This document shows positions 11,874 to 22,800 of a stretch of DNA of 64,000 nucleotides, one piece after another. The notes beneath the pieces are model-generated. The model did no database searches. It was not told where the DNA came from and was given only the letters and a program-made list of their open reading frames with translations. The stretch lies in assembly GCA_023548195.1 (NCBI GenBank), contig JAJHZJ010000756.1:1240001-1304000 (forward strand), written 5' to 3'. Numbering within the stretch: the stretch's first letter is position 1; every line of letters begins with the position of its first letter. The position numbers and the translations under genes are program-made. This stretch comes from Bettongia penicillata ogilbyi. Lineage: Eukaryota > Chordata > Mammalia > Diprotodontia > Potoroidae.

Positions 11874-12239
11874 GTAAGGTCCACAGGGGCTCAGTGGACC
11901 TTACTGCTCAGCTGGGAAAACACAAGAGGAGAGGCTCCACTCTGTCTCCTTACTGCTTTGGGTGGATGTGGGCACACGGGCACAGAGAAGGGTGGGAATC
12001 AGACTGTTTAACTCAACTGAAGAAATTTCATAAGAACCAAAATTATTAGGAACCGAAAATGTGTGTACAAGGCACAGATAAGTATATAAAGCAAAACGAC
12101 TGAAAAAATTCCTATCTCAACGTGTTTACAGTTTCCCAAGGATCCAATAGTCCCTGTTTTGATAACTGTATCTACCATTTTCACTTTCCCAAGCACTGGG
12201 GTTCCTATGCTCCCATGTTAGATCCTCACTGTCCTTCCA

Positions 12240-12370
12240 TGAGCACAAGGCAAATTGTATTATTAAGATAAAATGAACTGAGGCTCAGTGAGGTTAACTT
12301 GTCCAAGTCACACAACTCATTAAAGGCATCATCAGGCCTAGATCCTAGGTCTGAAGGCTTTACTTTAATG
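12240..12370 (-). repeat. MIR-type SINE fragment, antisense
   Basis: AACTGAGGCTCAGTGAGGTTAACTTGTCCAAGTCACACAACT is the reversed body of a tRNA-core SINE. Confidence 0.6.
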
Positions 12371-12589
12371 AACTTTTAAGAAGCTACAAGGAATTCAGTC
12401 TGAAACCAAAGGAGGGGGATTTACCTGAGACTAGATTTAGTTCATTCCAACTGATACTGTGGGATGTCAGAGCGCAGTATATTCTCCTACAAGGGGAAAA
12501 TGGTAGCCAAGTTTGATGGAAGAAATGGCTGGAGCAAAAGAATATTCTGGAGTATAGAAGGTGTTGTCCCAGTACTTTACAGTTTGAAG

Positions 12590-12725
12590 TGGACTAAGAG
12601 GTTATCAAATCCAATCCTAGCATTTCACCAATAGGGAAACTGAGGCCTAGAGAGAAGGGACTTGCTTAAGGTTACCCAATTATAAAACAGTAAAGTCCAG
12701 AACCTAATTCTTCTGACTTGTAGCT
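12590..12725 (-). repeat. MIR-type SINE fragment, antisense
   Basis: AGGGAAACTGAGGCCTAGAGAGAAGGGACTTGCTTAAGGTTAC: a second antisense copy close to the exon 9 acceptor. Confidence 0.65.
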
Positions 12726-12745
12726 TTTGTTATGTCCTGTTCTAG

Positions 12746-12862
12746 GCCTGAGGCTTCCTGAAAGGTGCCACTGAAGTGTGGAACGCCCCTGAAGAGGTTC
12801 CTTATGCTTACAAAGGAAACCAATGAATTCGTTATGATAATCCCAAGAGTTTCACTATCAAG
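12746..12862 (+). pseudogene. chitinase pseudogene exon 9 (two TGA stops)
   Basis: 117 nt against 120 in the intact exon. TGA at 12749-12751 replaces the conserved Cys codon and TGA at 12824-12826 stands near the Trp of the intact DWVGYDN. FLKGATEVW and VPYAYKGN remain readable. Confidence 0.88.
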
Positions 12863-13189
12863 GTAGGTCCTGCTTCTTTCCCCTATATAGTGTGAGGTAG
12901 GGGTAGGGGTCCCACAAATCTAATACCTATAGTAATCATTAGTGGCATTCTACCATCTCTGTGTCTATGCTACATTCTTCTCTCCCTCTCTCAAGTGTTT
13001 CAAGTCATTTTCTCTCCCTCTTTTTTCATTAGTGAGTCACTGCTATTGGCTAGCTTTGCTGACATGCTGAGGATCAAAGGAACTGAATTCTAAGTAGTCT
13101 GGGTCTTGTTCAGTGATTCCAAGAGTGTCTGGGTATCTCCATGCCTTTTCTGACATCTCAAAGACCTTCCCTATCATGTAGTTCTAAAT

Positions 13190-13432
13190 CAGGGATTCTT
13201 AATCTTTTTGCATCATGGACTCTCTTGCTAGAGTTTGGTGAAGAATCTAGACTCCTTTGCAGAGTCATGATTTTACATGCAGAAAATTAAAAAAAAAAAC
13301 ATAGAATGACAAAAGAAGCCAATTCTATTAAAATAAGTATGTCATTTTTCCCATCTAATTTCATATATGGACCTTCCAAAATCTGCACCCAGGTGCCTTC
13401 TATGACAATGGGATTCAGATTGAGAACCCCTT
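13190..13432. mobile_element. non-autonomous hAT DNA transposon
   Basis: Terminal inverted repeats CAGGGATTCTTAATC and GATTGAGAACCCCTT, flanked by diverged 8-bp duplications TTCTAAAT (13182-13189) and CTCTAGAT (13433-13440), which fit the NTCTAGAN hAT-Charlie target. Only 243 bp and no transposase. Confidence 0.75.
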
Positions 13433-13909
13433 CTCTAGATCAAAATCTTCCCCCCTACTCCCAGATAAAAATAAAGAAGACAGAAAGCTCTCTAGGGTTC
13501 TAAGTCTAAGCTCCATCACTTTTGTCCTCCTACTGCATTGGAGTTCAGCATTGCCCACTAACCTTCTTGTACATTTGCTGGGATCCCAAGCAGCCAAGCT
13601 CAGCTCTGTTTTCTAACCTTTAGGTTGCACTCTTCTCATCCTCATTCCCTACTTTCACCCTGTGGTGGACAAGCTCTCTCTCACAGCACAATTACAGGAA
13701 TCATTCAGAGAGCATTCCCAGCTGGTGGGACATCAGACCAGACTTAAGAGAGAAATTACTGCGTTGGATCCAGGACTTTCTTATTTTAAAATCCCCATTA
13801 ATCCAGTTAAAGTTGGACAGTTCCTCACAAATTCTTCTCACTTCCCTGCATACCATGTCCTTCCCTATATTGAACCTGAGCGTGGAGGAAGGCACATTCT
13901 CTACCTCAT

Positions 13910-14110
13910 AGGATCATAAATTTAGACCTAGAAGGTACCTTAGAGGCCATTGAGTCAAACGCCCTCATTTTGAAAACGAGAAAACTGAGGCTGAGAGATA
14001 TTACTTGCCCAGGATCACAGAAGTAGTAAGGGTTTGGGGCAGAATTTGAACTCAGGACTTCCTGACTCCAAATTCAATTTTCTAACCATTAAGACACCTG
14101 TAGACTCTAC
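13910..14110 (-). repeat. MIR-type SINE, antisense
   Basis: AAAACTGAGGCTGAGAGATATTACTTGCCCAGGATCACA, then TTTGAACTCAGGACTTCCTGACTCC, the reverse of the tRNA-like head. Confidence 0.75.
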
Positions 14111-14250
14111 CTTTCTTTGCCAGCTTCACGGTCTTTTCTCAGCCTCCAGTTCACACTTCTTAAGATAGTAACCCTAAAGATCCCAGGGCTTTGGTTGTCA
14201 GGAAGCCCCCACTAACCATGTCCTCTACATGCTTTTGAGTCTCCCACTAG

Positions 14251-14392
14251 GCAGACTGGTTGCTGAAGAACAATTTTGGAAGAGCCATGGTCTGGGCCAT
14301 TGACTTGGATGACTTCACTGGCACTTTCTGTTGACAAGTCAAATACTCACTCATGAATGCCATCAAGTCTACCTTGGGTGTCTCCACTCACA
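14251..14392 (+). pseudogene. chitinase pseudogene exon 10 (TGA at 14332)
   Basis: 142 nt, the same as the intact exon. It keeps [16 protein letters not shown], including the active-site Trp, followed by TGA at 14332-14334 where the intact protein has Asn. Confidence 0.88.
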
Positions 14393-15099
14393 GTAAATAG
14401 GAATCCCACCATCCAGGGAGCCACAAAGCAAAAAGGTTGTGGAGGAAGAGCATCAATCTGAAACTCATTTCACTTTGATTCTATTTTAAAGATTTTTAAA
14501 CCTATTTTTCTACTTGCTCTAGCATGTAACCTGGAACAGGCAAGGGAGACCAACGAAGTCGTATTACTTCATAACTTGTTGAGTGAACGTCCTTTGTGAT
14601 ATTATGCCCCTAGTACAGAGATATAAGTGGGCTTCAATAAAATCCAGATATAGGATTCGAGGGGAGAATTGTTCCATTATTATTTTAATTCCTTTGAACT
14701 CTGCCAATGGCAACTGGAATTGAGGAGGAGATGGGAAAAGTCAGGGAAATAAAAGCAGAGAATGAATGAGAAAAACAAAGAGAAGTTTGGAGGGGGGACA
14801 GCATGGGCCCTCTAGATCAGTTTGCAGCCTGTTCAGGAGGGAAGGGAACAGGATTAAGCTGGTTTGAATCTGTCTCCAGGCTAAGTAAGATGACAGTGAT
14901 AATTGCCAGAAAGCTATAGGAGAAAACTGGTTCTCGAAGAATATCATCTAGAAAGCAGAGCACTGCTTCTGTTGGACAGTTCCCTCGATATAGGCTAAGT
15001 TACAAGGTACTATACCCTTTAGGAGTGTTTCCTGATCCCTGGTCAAGAACTCACTGGTGAATTTAGGTTTATTGACTCCTCCGTTTGCTCTCTTTGGAA

Positions 15100-15281
15100 G
15101 GTAGGAGCCACCATAGTGCACAAAGCACTGGAGTCAGGAAGACTGGGTAACAACCCTCAACTGGTAAAATGGGGATAATCACAGCACCTATCTGGTAGGG
15201 GTGTGGTGAGGATTAAGTGAGATCACTTTTGTAAGGTGCTTAGGCTCTTAGCAAATACTGGATAAATGCTTATTCCCTTAG
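15100..15281 (+). repeat. SINE abutting the exon 11 acceptor
   Basis: AAAATGGGGATAATCACAGCACCTATC, then GGTGTGGTGAGGATTAAGTGAGAT and GGATAAATGCTTATTCCCTT are the 3' body of a MIR/Ther-type SINE. Its pyrimidine-rich end runs directly into the TTAG acceptor of exon 11. Confidence 0.7.
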
Positions 15282-15474
15282 GTTGTGGAGCAAACTCTAC
15301 TTGTGGTGACAGTTCAGAAGAAAGCAGTTCTGTACTCGCAAGTCCAACGGCCTCTATGCAAACCCCAAGAACAAAAATGCCTTCTACAGCTGTGTGAATG
15401 GGGAGACCTAAGAGGGGACTTGCCAGGCTCATCTAATCTTTGATACCAGCTACTTGTGTTGCAACTGGTCATGA
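15282..15474 (+). pseudogene. chitinase pseudogene exon 11 (CBM14 remnant)
   Basis: Encodes a degraded chitin-binding peritrophin-type domain, readable as FCTRKSNGLYANPKNKNAFY and later LCCNWS. The entry frame and the domain frame differ, so there is a frameshift in the linker part. TAA at 15409-15411 interrupts the domain, and one of the six Cys is Tyr. The terminal TGA at 15472-15474 matches the intact gene. Confidence 0.88.
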
Positions 15475-15494
15475 GCTTTCTTGAAGGAATGATC

Positions 15495-15500
15495 ATTAAA
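15495..15500 (+). terminator. pseudogene polyadenylation signal (ATTAAA)
   Basis: ATTAAA lies 21 nt after the terminal TGA, followed by a TG-rich stretch. The intact gene has its own signal 45 nt after the stop. Confidence 0.6.
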
Positions 15501-15539
15501 GAAGTCTTTGCAACCAAACTCCACTTTGTCTGACTTCAT

Positions 15540-16335
15540 GAATTAAGTACCTGGACGCAGGTGATCTGGAAGGCTCAGGGGATTGCTGCAGACACTGGGT
15601 ATATCACAGGCATGGTCCAAATATATCTTTGTCCTCAGACACTGACACGTGGAGGGAGGAGCAAAGTGATGAACTTTCTAAGGATAGGTGGGAGACCACT
15701 ATTTCTATCCCTCACCATTCAGTCTTTCCCTCTGGTTGCCATGTCTTTCTTTCTAACCCTTACAGAGATAAGGGCCAAATTTCCCTTTCCCTCAACTCAA
15801 ATATGCCAGTGTCATCCTCGTAAAGTCCTTTATGTAGCTGCCTCACCACCTGGGGGCACTGTGACAAAGTATTTTTCTTCTATGTGACAAAATTACTATT
15901 TATACCTTTGGTGGGTTAAGATTCCTCCCCTACCCCCACCACCATGGAAATTTGTCACTCATGCAGTGCCCTTGGTAGCAGGGAGTGGGTGGGAACTTAT
16001 CCTTTGCCTTTTTTTCAGACACCTGCAATGGCCCAACCCTCTGAAGGCTGCAAATACTGTCCTCACCTGGTTGAACGAGATGCCCCAGTGAATGATGCAC
16101 GGAATGGGCGAAGGGGAAGTTGCATGTTTCACACCTATTAGTGGTCCCCCTCAAACTGGTGTGATGATTGGAGAAAAGAAAGAGACTGGAGTTTTGTGAA
16201 GAAATATTTGTTACCTTAGAACCCTTTATTAGGGTAATGTGGGGAGGAGAAGTATCAAAACCTTTAACAGTGGTAGTCATTGGCACAGAAGTGGGACTCA
16301 AGTTAAGTTCTTTAATAGTATATTTATAGGAAGGA
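15540..16335. other. 3' flank of pseudogene, nothing recognised
   Basis: Contains short open frames only, none with recognisable similarity or splice context. No clear repeat family was identified. Confidence 0.4.
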
Positions 16336-16372
16336 GTGGTGAGTGTGTGTGTATGTGTGTGTGTGTATTTTA
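16336..16372. repeat. (GT)n microsatellite
   Basis: GTGTGTGTGTATGTGTGTGTGTGT run. Confidence 0.85.
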
Positions 16373-16589
16373 GCATTCCAGGTACACTGATATTTTGTGA
16401 AAATGAAAATATCTGCCATGTACAAAATAATCAATTAATGGGTGATTTCTCACTTCAGAGAAGTTTTTATCACGAGAGGTACTTTAACAGACACTCTCCC
16501 AGTGCTCTGAGAATGATTCGATTTTTTAAAAACTTGAATTCTCGGTCTGGTGCTTATCACCTGTGCATTTGTTAATTATGATTGGTGCT

Positions 16590-16720
16590 ATGCACCAAGC
16601 ACTGAGGCAAAAACAAAAATAATCCTTTCCCACCAAGAGTTTATATTCTGCTGGAAGGGAAACAGTTTTGCACAGAGAAGTGAATACACAATATGTACAA
16701 AATACAAATCCATGCCCCAG
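16590..16720 (-). repeat. LINE-2 3'-end fragment, antisense
   Basis: GGTGCTATGCACCAAGCACTGAGG, then AAGAGTTTATATTCTGCTGGAAGG resembles a reversed, worn L2 end. Confidence 0.5.
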
Positions 16721-16988
16721 ACTCTAGGTTCATATGGACTGGTTCTAATTCTGGAACTGACCCAGAAGGGTCATTTTCCCTTTGGCTCATTTTCTGGGGC
16801 TTAGAATTTACCCTGGGAAAATGCAGAAACATGTTACATGTCTAAGTTTCCACAGACTTGGGTTAAAAAAGCCCTCAATTCTTGCAGAAATACCCAAGAT
16901 GATAAAGGCAATTCAGTAGAAGGCAGTCTTTCTTTCATCTTACATAAAATGTAGAAGGTGCAAAGAATTTATAGGAGCCTGCCATCAT

Positions 16989-17005
16989 TGTCGTCGTCGT
17001 TGTCG

Positions 17006-17048
<43 letters not shown>
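16989..17048. repeat. (TCA)n/(TCG)n trinucleotide repeat
   Basis: A short TCG-rich start passes into about 14 ATC/TCA units. It produces a meaningless poly-Met frame on the minus strand. The surrounding 16720-17380 has no other recognised feature. Confidence 0.9.
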
Positions 17049-17379
17049 CAACAGCAGCAGAAGCAAAACAAATGAAGCACCCATCTGAAGGAACTGGTCT
17101 TGGATTTTTCCTAGGAGCAATATTATGATCTACATTGTAGCGCCCCATATAGTTGAAAATTTCCCCAGAATAGAAGCGTCTTTTGAGGCTATTGGGTAGG
17201 TTTTCGTCAGAACTTCAAGGTCCAAATAAGTCACAAATAAGTCAGTAATGATGGTGGAGGCACAGTCATGATCTCCTGTAGCCCCTTTCTCCCATATCAG
17301 ATCTCAAGCGATAGAAATTCCATGAAGGATATTCCTTCCCTCCAATAAGTATACTGGAAAGGAAATCCTCTCCTCTCCT

Positions 17380-17640
17380 TAATAATAGCTAGCATTTGTG
17401 TTACACTTTAAGGTTTTCAAAGAACTTTGCAAATACTATGTTATTTGATCCTCATAGCACCCTTTGGTGGTAGGTGCTATCATTATCTTCACTTTACCAA
17501 TGAAGAAACTGAGGTAGATGGAGATTAAATGATTTGCCCAAGTTCACACAGCTACTAGGTGTCTGAGATTGGACTTGATCTCAAGTCTTCTTCACTCCAG
17601 GTACAGTTCTATCCATTGAACCACACTGCTGCCTCTTTAG
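17380..17640 (-). repeat. MIR/Ther-type SINE, antisense, near full length
   Basis: + strand shows the reversed order: TAATAGCTAGCATTTGTG, TTTGCAAATACTATGTTATTTGATCC, GAAACTGAGG, and the reversed tRNA head TTCTATCCATTGAACCACACTG. Confidence 0.8.
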
Positions 17641-18002
17641 AGGGAATTTGAGCCCCAGTTATGCCATTGGTGGGCTAAGGCACTTAGTCCACACATAGCA
17701 CTTAGTCACTCACATAGTACTCTGGGCAACAGGGGGTAAATTGGAGCCCATACTTCGCCCCGTTTCCAAAGTAATTGCAATACATCAAGCCTCTAACAAC
17801 TCTGTCTAGTGACCTAAAGATTTGTCCCACCAGGTTGAAGGAACTTGTTGCCCATGAGACAACCTCCTAGGTGAGATTTACACAAGAAATCTCCTTGCTT
17901 TTGACAAAATGCTAGATCTAGATTCTAGTGCTGCTCTAGAAATAGAACTCTTCCCTATTCTATTGCTTCCATTTGAATTGTCTTAGAACAGCTCTGAAGA
18001 GT
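17641..18002. other. unassigned intergenic sequence
   Basis: No reading frame, repeat signature or splice context recognised. Confidence 0.4.
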
Positions 18003-18500
18003 AGTGGAAGAAAAATGTAGTGGACACTGAGGTCCTTTCTAAAGCTGAAATTCCAAGCATTCAAACTCTACTGCAGAGAGCAATAGAGACCAATGGATTG
18101 GTCTCATTGCTTGAATGCCAAATCTACACTTGCCTAAAAGACTATTTTACAGAGAACTCATGCAAGGCAGGTGCTCATGTGGTGATCAGAAGAAGCGATA
18201 CAGAGGTGCTCTCAAGATCTTTCTGAAGAACTTTGATACTAATTGTGAGACATGGGAGACACTGGCACAGCATCATCCAGGATGGCATGCTCAAATCAAA
18301 GAAGGTGTTGAGCAAAGCAGAATTCTGGCAGCTCAAAAAAACAAAAACAAAAACATGAGGTGTGCGAATTAGAGATATCTCCCTCTCAAATGGTCAGACG
18401 AACTATTTGTGCCCCACCTATAGTAGACCCTTCTGAGAGCATATCAGTATGATGTCATTTTGGTCTTCCTCAAGCATGAAGGACAAATTCACACGTAAGA
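18003..18500 (+). mobile_element. RTE-family LINE 3' end
   Basis: Encodes the decayed C-terminus of an RTE ORF (KKRYRGALKIFLKNFDTNCE, then WETLAQHHPGW) and ends in the element's tail, GATGTCATTTTGGTCTTCC followed by AAGCATGAAGGACAA. The same tail, reversed, opens the SINEs near 21.57, 50.78 and 55.03 kb, the known partner relation of RTE and marsupial SINEs. Frameshifted and 5' truncated. Confidence 0.75.
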
Positions 18501-18839
18501 GGTTAGTGTTGGAGAATATTCTCCACAAACTCCTCTCTTATCTCTACTTCTACCACATATGTCTCTGCAAGAATGCTATAATTTCCCGGCCACTGTTCTC
18601 TCATAGGTAAGGAAAGTCCCTTGAACTCTCCCCTTATCCAAGTTAATTGTAGGTGAGCCTTGATATGGACAATTCAAATAACAGTTTACACTAAAAACTA
18701 TTTCTATTTTTCTTTTGAATACATACCAGAATGCATCTGTGTTGTAACAGAAATCAGACCATTTGTGCGTTACAATGTGTGACCTCAGTTGAATTATTTA
18801 ACCTCCAAGGTTTTATTTCTTTATCTGTAAGATGAGACA

Positions 18840-19860
18840 GTTAGCTAAAAGAAATTATAGATTCCAGGAGAGAAATGAACAGGGGCCATGTGAGTGGACA
18901 AATTCCAGAACGATTGCAAAAGTAGCCCTCATAAGACTTGGCAATTGATTGCATATTGAGAATGAGGAAGAGAAAAAAGTCAAGGGTGAGTCCTTGCTTG
19001 CAAATACGGGGGACTGAGACAATGATAGCACCCTTAACAGAAATAAGGAAGTCTAGAAGAAGGATGAGTTTTGGAGGGAAGGTAATGAGTTCCACTTAGA
19101 ATGTAGTGACTCTGAAATGCCAATGGACCTCCAAGTGGAGTTTTCTATCAGGTAGTTGCTGATGTGGGACTGCAAATTCAGAATAAAGATTTAAAAAATC
19201 TAGACCAATATGTGGGAATCATCTGCTTAGAGGCAATAATCTAACCCATAGGAAACTGAGACAATCATAAGAGACAGAGAAAGAAGGAAAAACAAAAAGA
19301 GAAAGAGGGCCCAGGACAGAGCTTTATTGCACATTTCACCCAGTACAAATGATAGAAGCCTATAAAATGCTGGGAATTTCCCCAAATAGCAGTCTCAAGG
19401 AACTTTTATAGCCTTGCGGTCTTTATCACAATGTTGCACCATATTTCCTTTGGCCCCTTTTTTAAACCTTAAGCCACTATCCCGTAATGGCTGTTTTAGC
19501 TACTTTTTCTTTTCTGCCTCTTTAGTCATCTCATAATTTCTTTGGGAAAAGATTGCCTGAGAATCAATCAGAATGAGCCTGAGCACCATGTTGACCACAG
19601 AGATCTATAGGAATGGCACATTCTGTTTGTGGTTGAGGGGTTCCCCAGTCAGACTCTGTGGTTGTCCTGAGGTTGGGGTAGTCGACTTCTCATAGTCCTG
19701 ACTGATAACAGATAACCCCACAAGACCAGAAGTATCCTGGCAGTTTAGCTCCTAAAAGCAATTCTTTCCAGGTAATGTTCTGTCAGGACATGTAATACAG
19801 CCCCTTTTATTAACACTTACACACCATCACCACCATGTTCTAGCTCTGTCATTTGATGGG
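18840..19860. other. old dispersed-repeat-like and unassigned sequence
   Basis: 18840-19280 has the texture of an ancient mammalian dispersed repeat (GATGAGTTTTGGAGGGAAGG, then CCAATGGACCTCCAAGTGGAG), also glimpsed near 26.0-26.35 and 34.86-35.03 kb. 19300-19800 is unassigned; no gene seen. Confidence 0.35.
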
Positions 19861-19863
19861 TAT

Positions 19864-19935
<72 letters not shown>

Positions 19936-19977
19936 GTGTGTGCACGCGTGTGTGCGTGCGCGCGCATACGCGCACAC
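19861..19977. repeat. alternating purine-pyrimidine tract (TA)n then GC-rich
   Basis: About 70 bp of TA repeats run into GTGTGTGCACGCGTGTG and GCGTGCGCGCGCATACGCGC, nearly unbroken alternation for over 110 bp. Confidence 0.9.
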
Positions 19978-20104
19978 CCCTTTTAAATCATACCTTTTTT
20001 CGCATTTTAAAAAAAGGAGTGAGGAGGAATATGTACCCTATATCCTAACAGAAAGGCTAATTCCTTGCTAAAATTTAGCATCAATAGTGATAGAACATTA
20101 AACT

Positions 20105-20340
20105 TAAGAGCTAAATGGTAGGAACTCAAATCAACACTGCTTTTTTTCTGGCTATGTGGCCTTGAACAAGTCATTAAACTCTTTGGGTCTCAGTTTTCAC
20201 ATATCCAAAACGTAGTTAATGGTACCTGTCTTACTTGGAAAAATGATGATACTTGCCTTACAAGAATACCTGCCTTACATTCAATATCATGATATGATGA
20301 TCAAATGAGAAAATAATATGAAATACCTCTATAAGACATA
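20105..20340 (+). repeat. MIR-type SINE
   Basis: TGGCCTTGAACAAGTCATTAAACTC, then GTCTCAGTTTTCACATATCC and a drawn-out 3' part. Confidence 0.65.
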
Positions 20341-20849
20341 AAGGACTACCAGAATGTCAAATTCAACTTGATCCCACAAGCAATAAGTGCCTCATATGTA
20401 CAAGAAACAATGGGAAAAAAAACCAAAATAAAACAGTACCTGCCACACACATAATACACATACATGTACATGAATGTATACACACCTGTACCTGTATATA
20501 TGTTGTTTTGTTTTAGGCCATAAACACATAAAGATATGTGTGTGCTACACATACGTATTTATACACACATATATAAATCCAGCCTCAGACATGAGCTGCA
20601 TGATCCTGGTCAAGTCACTTAACCCTGTTTGTTCATTTCCAGGAGAGCATTGTGTTTAGGTCAAGTAATATTAATTCAGTTTTTCCTCCTTCCCATCTCA
20701 TGATTCTTTATGATGGAGAGAAATTATTATTAATAATCAATGATTTAGGAAGATTCAGAGTTTCCCTTTTCTATTGTCTTCATTTCAAAGTTGAATCTCT
20801 TGAAAGACATTGCTGATAATGAGATAAGAGAGGAGATAGATCTCTATCT

Positions 20850-21185
20850 TGGTCAAACTCCACCCAACCTTGCCAAAAATTTAAACCCATTATGCTCTAT
20901 TCAAATTTGACTGGGGATAAATTCGTTGATGGGGGGGTACAGGGTGGGGAGGTCTGGGGTTAGAGATAATCTCTTTGTCCAAGAGTGTCCAATGATGTGA
21001 TTTCCTCAGTTACTCATTAAAGTGTGCCTACTTCTCATTATAATATTCATTCTTTCATTAATTGTTAACCCAACAGAGTTGATTGCCACCCTCAGGTATA
21101 TAAACCCAAAGGCACATAAACTGTGAGCCCAGTGCCATGAGGGGTCTTTTGCAATTGAGAGAGTTACTATCTTCTTTTATTAAAA
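20850..21185 (+). mobile_element. possible solo LTR of an old endogenous retrovirus
   Basis: The stretch has promoter-like TATATAAACC (about 21100) followed about 70 bp later by ATTAAA, a spacing and order usual for LTRs, with no gag or pol nearby. No matching second LTR or TSD was found, so this is tentative; it could be non-LTR sequence. Confidence 0.3.
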
Positions 21186-21189
21186 TGCT

Positions 21190-22060
21190 AATCTTATTTT
21201 TTCTTGGTAATTTAAAAAAAATTTTACAGTAAAATACTAAACAAGAAAAGAAAAAAGCATTGTCATGAAAGAGGATTCAATATAAAACAGGAAATTTCCA
21301 TTTCAAGAAAACCCTATATAATGAATCCTACACTTTGTTTTCAAAGATGCCAGCTTTTCTTTGCTTCCTTGTTGGTTTCTGTTGTTCTCTGCTGTGCACT
21401 TAATATATATATATATATATATTTTAGTTGTCACCATTCACTTCCATAAGACTTTGTGTTCCAAATTTTCTCCCCATCTCTCCCCTTCCCCATACCAAGA
21501 CAGTGTGTAATTTGATACAGGCTCTCTATATACATTCATATTGAACCTATTTTCACATTAGTCAGGTTGTTTCGTTTGTCCTTTGTTCTCAAAGAGGGCC
21601 ATGACATCAAGATGATGACATGACTTTCAGTTGACTTTGATTTCAGTAAGGGAGGTCTGTGCAAGGTCTCCAGTCTCACTTTCTTCTCCTGAGTCATCTG
21701 GGTCCAGTGGCCTGATATCCATCAGGAGGACTGGAGATGGCCCAGGATGCAATATGGGACCTTGGCCCTTTTAGGCCAAGTCTCAATCACATTCTCACTT
21801 GGAGTGAGATACACCCATTCAATGAATAGGCTTCTTTATGGAAACAAATCAAAAACCCCAATTAAACAAAAAAGAGAAATTGTGAAGTCCAGAAGAATTA
21901 GAACCAGTGGGAGAAACCATGAAAAGGAAGAAAAAAGAGAAAACAAATGATATGCTTCAATCTACATTCAGACTCCATAGTTCTTTTTCTGGATATGGAC
22001 AGCATTTTCCATCATGAGTCTTCTGCAGTTGTCTTGGATCTCTGCATTAATGCTAGTCCT
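21190..22060 (-). mobile_element. L1 3' end, antisense, split by a SINE
   Basis: + strand reads the reversed L1 3' UTR: TTGTGTTCCAAATTTTCTCC, CCATCTCTCCCCTTCCCC, and beyond the inserted SINE, TTTCTGGATATGGACAGC and TTCCATCATGAGTC. 5' truncated, non-coding. Confidence 0.65.
21565..21840 (-). repeat. RTE-tailed SINE, antisense, nested in L1
   Basis: Opens with TTTGTTCTCAAAGAGGGCC, the reversed RTE tail, then ATGACATCAAGATGATGACATG and TGACTTTGATTTCAG. It interrupts the L1 3' UTR, so it is younger than that fragment. Confidence 0.75.
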
Positions 22061-22680
22061 ACTAATAAAATAATTACCCAGAAATTATCTCTCATTTTTA
22101 AAAAAAAAATCACATGATCTTAAATCTTTACTCCCTTAGATTATTCCTTGTCCCTAAATGACACCCTCTTTGTCCCTTCCCTTTTCCCTAAATCCAATTT
22201 CTTTTTTTTAAAAATAATAGTCTATAAACATGAGAGAATTTATTTTATTTCTTGGTCTTTAATTGGTACTTGTGCTTTTGTTTACTTTCTTGTGTTTCTC
22301 TTGTTTGGAAAGTTTGTAAGTAGTGTTGTGCTCACCTATGTGGATTCTACCTGAAGGGGTGTCTCAAATTTCTCTCTTCTATTTTGTATTGATGATTAGC
22401 CATAGCTTTTGAAGGTATTATTTGGAGTTGTACCCTGAGTTCATTTGCTTTTTATAGTATACTATTCCACTATTTTCTGACTTCTCATACCTATGGAGTA
22501 ATCCTGAGTTACTCAAATGGATGTTTTTTCAAAACTGAAGGTCATTTTGATTGCCTGCAATTGCTTGTCACTTAATTTTTTAATCGCTTCCCTTTTTGTA
22601 TTTATGTTTCACTGTTAGTTTAGATGCTTACACCCAACTCAGTCTTTTCTTCCTTAGATTTAAGACCTTTCACCTTCCTC
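22061..22680. other. unassigned T-rich sequence
   Basis: Low-complexity T-rich stretches; no recognised element or exon. Confidence 0.4.
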
Positions 22681-22800
22681 AATAAATGTCAAATTACTTA
22701 CCCAAGGTCAAATAAATAATAAATGTCTGAGGCAAGATTTTAACTCAGGTCTTCCTGACTCCAAGTTCAACACTCCATCCACTGAACTATCTAGCTTAGT
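22680..22800 (-). repeat. MIR-type SINE, antisense
   Basis: TTTTAACTCAGGTCTTCCTGACTCC, then CACTCCATCCACTGAACTATC, the reversed tRNA head. Confidence 0.75.

Larger units (their letters stand above)
756..15500 (+). pseudogene. CHIA-family GH18 chitinase pseudogene (exons 2-11)
   Basis: Ten exons match the intact CHIA gene downstream in order, phase and nearly in length: 756-785, 883-1078, 1907-1963, 4999-5155, 9630-9754, 10288-10410, 11688-11873, 12746-12862, 14251-14392 and 15282-15474. Every intron keeps GT and AG ends. The gene is dead: TAA is formed at the exon 3/4 junction, exon 7 lacks one base, TGA codons lie in exon 8 (11706), exon 9 (12749 and 12824) and exon 10 (14332), and exon 11 has a frameshift and a TAA (15409). 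The catalytic exon still reads DGLDIDWE, but exon 4 has lost the Trp of the usual GGWNFG motif (now GGSSSG). It is a separate paralogue, not a recent copy of the neighbour: many substitutions and different indels in exons 3, 5, 7 and 9. It cannot encode a full enzyme; transcription is still possible. Which named mammalian CHIA paralogue it represents cannot be told without a tree. Confidence 0.93.

Noticed and set aside
15930..16376. 148-codon antisense frame and a 65-codon sense frame after the pseudogene
   Set aside because: The antisense frame begins in the (CA)n complement and neither shows similarity, splice context or a plausible promoter.
16935..17120. Frame with a run of Met residues
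   Set aside because: Translation of the (TCA)n microsatellite.
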